Below are positions 57,690-64,000 of a DNA stretch of 64,000 bases, piece by piece. Position 1 is the stretch's first letter. The number at the start of each line of letters is the position of its first letter. Origin of the DNA: Harmonia axyridis (lineage: Eukaryota; Arthropoda; Insecta; Coleoptera; Coccinellidae). The stretch is from assembly GCF_914767665.1 (NCBI RefSeq), contig NC_059505.1, positions 40,545,506 to 40,609,505 of the forward strand, given 5' to 3'. The position numbers were made by a program, and so were the translations under genes. Below the pieces are notes generated by a model, which was not told the origin of the DNA, did not search any database, and worked only from the letters and a program-made list of their open reading frames with translations.

Positions 57690-58738
57690 TCGGCAAATAC
57701 AGTTAAAGCAAAATCTTGGCTTGATGAAGAGTTTCCGGGGTCTGCACCAGGAAAATCAACCATCATTGATTGGTATGCTAAGTTTAAACGTGGTGAAATG
57801 AGCACTGAAGACGGCGAACGCAATGGACGTCTAAAAGAGGCTGTCACCGACGAAAAAATCGAAAAAGCTCACAAAATAATTTTGAATGACCGTGAAGTGA
57901 AGTTGATCGAGATAGCAGACATTGTGAAGATATCGTCTGAACGTGCACATCATATCATTCACGAATATTTCTACATGAGAAACCTGTGTACAAAATGAAT
58001 GCCGCGCGAGCTCACAATCGATCAAAAGCAACGACGTGTTAATGATTCTGAGCAGTGTTTGAAGCTGTTTAAGTGCAATAAACCTGAATTTTTGCGTCGA
58101 TATGGGACAATGGATGAAACATGGCTCTGGAGTCCAATCGACAGTCAGCTGAGTGGACTGCACACGATGAACCGAATCCAAAGCAAGGAAAAACACAACA
58201 GTCAGCTGGCAAGGTTATGGCATCAGTATTCTGGAATGCGCAAGGTACAATATTCATTGATTACCTCCAAAAGGGGCAGACCATCAACAGCGATTCTTAT
58301 ATAGCGTTATTGGTTCGTTTAAAGGATGAAATCGTTAAAAAAACGGCCCCATGTGAAAAAAAGGTGCTGTTTCATCAAGACAATGCGCCGTGTCACAAAT
58401 CATTGAAAACAATAGCAAAATTTCATGAATTGGGCTTCAAATTGCTTCTGCATACACCGTATTCGCCAGATCTGGCACCCAGCGACTTTTTTCTGTTCTC
58501 AGACCTCTGAAGAATGCTGCTGGAAAGAAATTTAGCGGCAAGAAGAAGTAATCGCCGAAACTGAAGTCTATTTTGAAGCGAAAGACAAATCGTTCTACAA
58601 AAATGGTATCGAAGAGTTATAAAATCACTATAATCGCTGTATCGCCCTCGAAGGCAACTATATTGAATAATAAAATCGCATTTTGCCAAAAAAATGTGTT
58701 TTACTATGGTAGACCGGGGACTTTTCAAATTGGCCTGT
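57690..58738 (+). pseudogene. DD34D mariner pseudogene (copy D), 5'-truncated
   Basis: Starts within the DNA-binding half (NTVKAKSWLDEEFPGSAPGK) and continues as an open frame to 57998, where TGG has become TGA (CTK-stop instead of CAKW). The rest reads VPRELTIDQKQRRV-like, MDETW (first aspartate), HDEPNPKQGKTQQSAGKVMA, VLFHQDNAPCHKS and PSDFFLFSDL, with a stop at 58508 and frameshifts after. Right end AAATTGGCCTGT before TA. It lacks about 12 bases coding LHHFTPE near 58125. Confidence 0.88.
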
Positions 58739-59782
58739 TAATGATATTGTTTAAATTTGCTACAAAAATGGTGACAATTTTGGAGTCACTTACTTTTGTA
58801 CCTCCAATTTAGGAACACTCTGTATTGTTTTATCATGAGTAAAAATGTGAATCCACGATTTTGTATATGTCAGAATCATTCGAAGCCTAACTTTGATGTC
58901 TAAACATATCGGTATGATTTTAAGATAATTCTTACTGCTCGAATTCGAAATTGCCGGTACTTCTTTTTTCATCGGCAGGTGGCGCTATTCGTTGAATGAG
59001 TATTTACATGGAATCGACAGCTAAATTTTTCGGGGTTATTATTTGAAATAATAAATGTTTGGAATCGTTAAACACAAATCATGATATTGTTCCAAACAGT
59101 AGAACACGAGAGTAATTCGATGATTACCGTTAGGAATAGAATTGAAAAATTCAAAATATGGTTGTCGAAATCATTGCTTCAAACACGTAGACCTTTCTAC
59201 ACTGTTCAAGCACTCTCGAGTTCAATCATTTCTTTCTCGATACCATTACATTTTTACCATATGGCCTTATATAGGTCTATCTTTCATCGGATCAGACAGG
59301 CTAGCACATGGCCCTCTAGATTGATCTGTCATTAAATCGGGAACCAGATAGGACCATAGAGAGAGCGAGAGAGAGAAAAATGAGATGTTGGACATAATAG
59401 GCTTACACAAATACTCGTCCATTCTTCTTCATGATATAATGACTCGATGTCTTATTTCCATTTATTTAATTTGCCTTCTAATCGACGTCTGATCCACAGA
59501 GGAGAAATACATCATTCTTTGGCTGACAACAGGGGCGTACTTAACGTGATTAGGGTTTTAATACGATACCTACCGTATATGGTATAGGCTGAGATTTTGA
59601 CAGTCGTAATTGGAAATTCAAATTAGATTGGAGCTGGTGATTTGATGAGGTTGAGTGTTCAATTAGAAAACCGACGTTTATTTTGGGAGTATGTGATTTC
59701 GATTTCGGAGAAATTAGGACGATATTGAACAAATCTCAAGAATAATAATAAAGGGTTTTCTTATAAGAGAATTCATTTTTAA
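58739..59782. other. Intron spacer
   Basis: 58790-58826 resembles the tail of repeat G (TTTGTACCTCCAATTTAGGA). Nothing else recognised. Confidence 0.35.
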
Positions 59783-59883
59783 TAGCCCACTATCTGGGCA
59801 GCTGTCACTTTTGAAGCTGTCAACTTTTGACATTTGAAAAGTTAAAACTAAGATGCATAGAAAACCTGGTGTGTCTACTTATA
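59783..59883 (+). repeat. Left part of repeat K and the second DD41D-like family end
   Basis: CTATCTGGGCAGCTGTCACT (as at 43430 and 55926) is followed by TAAGATGCATAGAAAACCTG, the first part of repeat K at 13631. DD41D copy 8 is inserted at 59884. Confidence 0.65.
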
Positions 59884-60819
59884 ATGGGTGTTTTTTTAGA
59901 GCTATAGAACTTTGAATTGCAATAAAACAACGATGGATTATTCGATTGACATGAATTTTTTTTATCTGCAAGATAATCTTACATTACATTTTAAATATGA
60001 TTTCTGGCATATGACCGCCACGGCTGGCTCGGATGTAGTCCAATCTGGACGTCCAATTTTAGATGACTTTTTCCAACATTTGTGGCCTTATATCGGCAAT
60101 AACACGGCGAATGTTATCTTTCAAATGGTCAAGGGTTTGTGGCTTATCCGCATAGACCAATGACTTTGCATAGCCCCACAGAAAGTAGTCTAGCGGTGTT
60201 AAATCACAAGATCTTGGAGGCCAATTCACAGGTCCAAAACGTGGAATTAGGCGGTGACCAAAAGTGTCTTTCAATAAATCGATTGTGGCACGAGCTGTGT
60301 GACATGTTGCGCCGTCTTGTTGGAACCACAGCTCCTGGACATCATGGTTGTTCAATTCAGGAATGAAAAAGTTAGTAATCATGGCTCTATACCGATCACC
60401 ATTGACTGTAACGTTCTGGCCATCATCGTTTTTGAAGTAGTACGGACCAATGATTCCATCAGCCCATAAAGCGCACCAAACAGTCAGTTTTTCTGGATGT
60501 AACGGTGTTTCGACATACACTTGAGGATTAGATTCACTCCAAATGCGGCAGTTTTGTTTGTTGACGTAGCCATTCAACCAGAAGTGCGCTTCATCGCTAA
60601 ACAAAATAAAATGGACGTAGTGCGCGATACGTATTCCGCACAGAACCATTATTTTCGAAATGAAATTGCACTATTTGCAAGCGTTGTTCAGGCGTGAGTA
60701 TATTCACGATGAATTGCCAAACACAACTGAGAATAAATCACTTGACAGCTGTCAAATCGGTCGCCATCTTGAACAGTAATGTCAACTTAAAGTTATATAC
60801 CCCGAAAAAAAACGCCCGT
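59884..60819 (-). mobile_element. DD41D element, internally deleted, copy 8 (best reading frame)
   Basis: 936 bp, TA at 59882-59883 and 60820-60821. On the minus strand the frame 60649-60059 (196 codons) begins MVLCGIRIAHYVHFILFSDE: the family deletion joins the N-terminal region to the catalytic core in a different frame, so the helix-turn-helix is bypassed. All three catalytic aspartates are present (FSDEAHF, WFQQDG, LTPLDYFLWG; 41 residues between the last two). The frame ends early at a stop after MLEKVI. The original ATG (MNRLTPE) is lost here (CATCGTGAATATAC). Confidence 0.9.
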
Positions 60820-61304
60820 TATTTTACACTTCTCTCGATTCTCGGCTCTCGTGACCTTTGAGTATAGAACAATAATATTTTATATTCTATGCTCGTAACA
60901 ATCTTCTACACTCTATCATTATATTCCATTCGTTTCATTAAAAATTCGATAGGAACTGAATTGTAATTTATTGTGAAAGTTTGTAAAGTCTAAAATCAGT
61001 ATTTCATTTTTAAACGGCGCCAGGCAGATAGCGGGAATTCGAAAATTTCTGAAGAGCGCCACCTTACAGAACTTTGGTGAAGCAGAACATCAAAGCAACA
61101 GGTGGGTCTCTCAAAAAGTCTGAAACAAAATCGAATCAGCATCTTAGTTGAAACTTGAAAGAGAACAAAACACGCTTCAACAACGCATAATATTGTTAAA
61201 GTTCACAACGAAAATTCTTACAGGGGATTATGGGGTCATCAAAAAAAATGATTAAGCAATTCAAACATCGAACATTGAATAATCTTCTACTCTTTTATTT
61301 CCAG
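60820..61304 (+). repeat. Repeat K, right part, then intron end
   Basis: 60828-61136 is the main part of repeat K (compare 13766-14075). 61145-61205 carries a TLQQRI-type piece of the second DD41D-like family. 61226-61304 is the intron end with CTTTTATTTCCAG. Confidence 0.7.
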
Positions 61305-61353
61305 GAAGGAGACAGACTGTTCCTAGGAGCTCCAGGCAGTTGGTACTGGCAAG
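61305..61353 (+). CDS. if: Integrin alpha micro-exon, LGAPGSWYWQ
   Basis: A 49-nt exon between TTATTTCCAG (ends 61304) and GTAAGA (61354). It reads EGDRLFLGAPGSWYWQ plus one base. LGAPGSWYWQ is the classic end of an FG-GAP repeat; alphaV has LGGPGSFYWQG here. It starts in phase 0 from the exon at 46010 and ends in phase 1, the same phase as the end of the next exon, so the next exon can be included or skipped without changing frame. Confidence 0.92.
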
Positions 61354-61484
61354 GTAAGATCTCCAATCCTGTCAATCTCCACCCAAAGAACCAAAAAAAA
61401 CCAACATTTACAGGCTTTTAGTTGGCAGTAGTGCAAGCCAATCAAACCTTACAGTATTATTATGCAATATGAAATTTGTTTCAG

Positions 61485-61559
61485 GACAAATGTACTCTGT
61501 CGACGCACATGCCAAGTTCGTCTTTACCCCTGGCTTGTTCTCACGATTTGGCGGTAAAG
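61485..61559 (+). CDS. if: Integrin alpha 75-nt exon, probable alternatively spliced cassette
   Basis: Flanked by TTTGTTTCAG (ends 61484) and a donor GTATTG (61560), weaker than the gtaag/gtgag donors of the other exons. It is exactly 75 nt in phase 1-1 and adds 25 residues, beginning GQMYSVDAHAKFVFTPGLFS and ending in RFGGK. Skipping it joins WYWQ to GQVIQQ, which resembles the uninterrupted alphaV order (YWQGQLI). Drosophila alphaPS2 has an alternative exon (exon 8) of the same 25 residues in the third propeller repeat, which changes ligand preference. Seen: size, phase, weak donor. Known: the Drosophila case. Inferred: that this exon is regulated here too. Confidence 0.85.
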
Positions 61560-63491
61560 GTATTGATGAGAAAATGAGATAAAAAAAGATCGATAATTGG
61601 TCATAACGATCTCACATTTTAACCAGCATTAATTTACACGATAAGTCTATGGAGTTTTGGTGTTGGATAATCAATTAAAAAAAAAACATCATAATCCACG
61701 CTAGGGGCCGCTGTGCTGTGTGGTCGAGTTCAGAAAAGGGCTAGGACCATAGAGTTTTCATGATTGACGTTTGGACTGTCAAAGTGGGAAGCGAATATGT
61801 CGTTCTATGTCTATGGTTTCATCTTTCGTGGCATGTCATTTACAGATCAATCGATTTTTGTGAAAAATTGCTAAATTACTAGTTTGAACAACATAGAATG
61901 ACTTCTCGACCATATTTCTAATAATAATTCACTCAATCAAGTCTTGAAAGAATACTCTAACAGCCTCTCAGCAGAAAAATATAGATTAATCTGCTCTTGA
62001 GTAGCCTTTTCTGAATTCCACAATCACAATCGATGAGTTTGATCTCAAGCGCAGTGGTTGAGCGATTTTAAACGTCTGACAATCACTAATTACATATCGT
62101 ACATACATCGATAAACAGTTATTTTAAGAAATTAATCGAATCATAATAATATCAGAGCTTTTATCGTTTGCTTATTATTCTTAATATCATAATTAATGCA
62201 GTTTTACGTGCTGAAGAGATAAGTAAGTATTTGTCTAGACGCTTCATAGCTTTGCACTCAATGAATTTTTATGATCTTCGTCAAACACCATCAATCTGAA
62301 TGTCCATATAATCTTTTCGACTTCTTACCCCTCTTGGATAAACAGAATAATTAGATATGTGTAAACATCATTCAACGTAAACATATGAATCGATCTTCTT
62401 GGGGCAAATTTATTTATTAATTTCAAACAAGCCATTAAAATAAGAATTTGAGAAAAAAAATGAAGAAAAAAGTTATTGAAAAATATACAATAGAATTTTC
62501 GAATAGAAACAATAAAATTCAAAAAGGTTTAATGGCAACAGTGTATAATTTTTTGACTTTTCTTATGTCATTTTTGACGTGTAGGTTATGTGATTTAGGA
62601 ATTGTTCAAAAATCCCGATTTCTTGAATTCTGAATGTGTAGAGGACTTCATTTCTTGAAAAAAAAAACCATTTCAACGGATTTCCAATGTAGTAAATCTT
62701 AATCTGATGACCTTTCAGCTCTTTTCTTTTAATTTGTAGTGACTGAGATGTCTTTAAACACTGGTGTCCACTCAAGATCTCTATAAATATTGGACTGTTC
62801 ACTGATTAGATTTTGTTCAACATTGCCCTTTTCTTCCGTAGGTAGCGCTATTCAATAAAATTCCCTAGCGCCAGAGAAAACGATGCGGAAATCTAGTGAA
62901 GTTCCAATAAACTCCTTAAAACCCAAAAAGGCTTTCGTCAGTTTCATATTTTATCAGTATTGACATTTTTGTGGTAATATGCATAGATGCATTATAACTA
63001 ACGATCCATAGAGTTGCATTTTGTTTTTTCATCCACATACTTGGAGCGTCATATCTCACATTATCATAGCCTGCATAAGTTCTTCAAATCTAGATGCATA
63101 CAAGAGAAGTGTAGGCAACTTTCATAGAACAGTTTTGAAATTGCTCGTTTATTTTAATTTTTCCCCATATCAAAACATTAGTTATTCACGTCTTCCTTCT
63201 TTTCAAAGGTACCAACATCCAAAATCACTCAAATCTAAATTTAAACCAATAATTATGTCAAAAATAGCCATAGACAATAGTGACATAGTCCATTGAAAAT
63301 TGAAAGCTTAAACAACAATCACAGAAGAACGAGACATTTCGAATGTTTGAAACCATAGATTTCACACATCTCTCCCCCAACATCGACACCACAGAACATT
63401 TTCTCGCAAATTCATGCTTCAGTGTCGTACCGCCTTCATGTTACAATTTCAACAAAGGCACAACCGAAAATCTGACACTCCTATTTTTTAG
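61560..63491 (+). other. Integrin intron of 1.9 kb without recognised transposons
   Basis: In contrast to the three upstream introns, no mariner, hAT or foldback copy is recognised. It follows the presumed cassette exon. The short frames at 62325-63296 have no domain. It could hold splicing control sequences for the 75-nt exon, but none can be pointed to. Confidence 0.5.
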
Positions 63492-63877
63492 GTCAGGTAA
63501 TACAGCAGAGCACAGAAACTAGACCTGCAGTGTTCTCAACCAAAGAGGGTACGGCCAAAGATGACGATTCATATCTTGGTTACTCGACCATAAAAGGTGA
63601 TTTCGCCGGTAATGGAGTGGAAGGAGTGGCCGTGGGAATGCCCAGGGGTGCCAATCTTCACGGTAAGGTCCTGCTGTACACTTGGAACCTAACGAACTTC
63701 AAGAACTTCAGCGGGGATCAGCTTGGTTCTTATTTTGGCTACGCCTTGGCTTCTGTCGATGTTGATGGTGACAAGAAGGATGATATTGTTATTGGGGCCC
63801 CCATGTATACCATACCTAATAACGAAGGGAAGTACGAGGTCGGTAGGGTCTATGTTATATATCATGGAGGGTTCAGG
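63492..63877 (+). CDS. if: Integrin alpha exon, blades 3-4 with calcium-binding loop
   Basis: Acceptor TTTTTTAG (ends 63491), donor GTAAGT at 63878. The first two bases complete a glycine codon, then 128 codons are open. Visible motifs: AKDDDSYLGYS (blade 3 start), GVAVGMPRGANLHGKV (FG-GAP end), GSYFGYALASVDVDGD and the loop DVDGDKKDD followed by IVIGAP. The pattern DxDxDxxxD is the calcium-binding hairpin of propeller blade 4. The exon ends on a codon boundary after HGGFR. This is the largest exon in the window and leaves little doubt about the gene. Confidence 0.95.
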
Positions 63878-63932
63878 GTAAGTTTTTGAAGTGATTCTGG
63901 TGAAATCAATACTATAACATTGCTTGTTACAG

Positions 63933-64000
63933 GGTACTTTCAGCTCATCGTACGTTATCGAAGGTTTCAAGTCGAAGTCAAGGTTTGGACAAGCTTTAGC
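63933..64000 (+). CDS. if: Integrin alpha exon, cut by the window end
   Basis: Follows a short 55-bp intron (63878-63932) ending TTGTTACAG. It reads in phase 0 GTFSSSYVIEGFKSKSRFGQ then ALA up to the last base. SRFGQALA is the FGxAL start of the next propeller blade. The exon continues past position 64000, so its end and the rest of the gene (remaining propeller, legs, transmembrane segment) are not in view. Confidence 0.9.

Overview
This is AT-rich insect genomic DNA, most likely from a beetle or another holometabolous insect; the order is an inference from the kinds of mariner-type elements present. There is no bacterial-style gene packing. One split host gene crosses the whole window on the + strand: an integrin alpha subunit of the RGD-binding class (insect alphaPS2, Drosophila 'inflated' type). 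Seven exons are visible at 885-982, 29800-29920, 46010-46071, 61305-61353, 61485-61559, 63492-63877 and 63933-64000. They join in phase and spell a continuous stretch of the N-terminal beta-propeller, from the end of blade 1 to blade 4. The 5' and 3' ends of the gene lie outside the window. The 75-nt exon at 61485-61559 corresponds in size and place to the alternatively used 25-residue exon of Drosophila alphaPS2.

Almost everything else is intron (about 28.8, 16.1 and 15.2 kb, then three short introns), and the introns are full of transposable elements. (1) Eight copies of one DD41D Tc1/mariner family, about 0.76-0.94 kb each with TA target sites, all lack the same middle part of the transposase gene, so an internally deleted form has multiplied. 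(2) Six or more copies or pieces of a DD34D mariner are all broken. (3) One decayed mariner resembles the mauritiana (Mos1) subfamily. (4) One complete piggyBac element (40604-43086, TTAA on both sides) carries an unbroken two-exon transposase of 627 residues and is the only apparently intact mobile gene. It sits inside a relic of a second DD41D-like family. (5) Two groups of non-autonomous hAT elements are present; one is inserted in a mariner with a perfect 8-bp target duplication, the other carries the hAT dimerisation tail and many CAAGT/ACTTG repeats near its ends. (6) There are foldback (long inverted repeat) elements, a LINE 3' end, several unnamed dispersed repeats, a 20-bp minisatellite and a 168-bp tandem duplication.

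Layout: 1-884 intron with a foldback copy; 885-982 integrin exon; 983-29799 first large intron (DD41D copies 1-3, most mariners, hAT and foldback elements, and an unidentified minus-strand reading frame at 20627-21465); 29800-29920 exon; 29921-46009 second intron (DD41D copy 4, minisatellite, Mos1-like relic, piggyBac); 46010-46071 exon; 46072-61304 third intron (DD41D copies 5-8, a 1.5-kb tandem duplication, a hAT piece, a mariner); 61305-64000 the compact end with four exons. No rRNA, tRNA, CRISPR array or bacterial operon was seen. No new biochemical system stands out. The most interesting items are the intact piggyBac with its palindromic subterminal motif, the amplified internally deleted DD41D family, the integrin cassette exon, and the unidentified nested reading frame.
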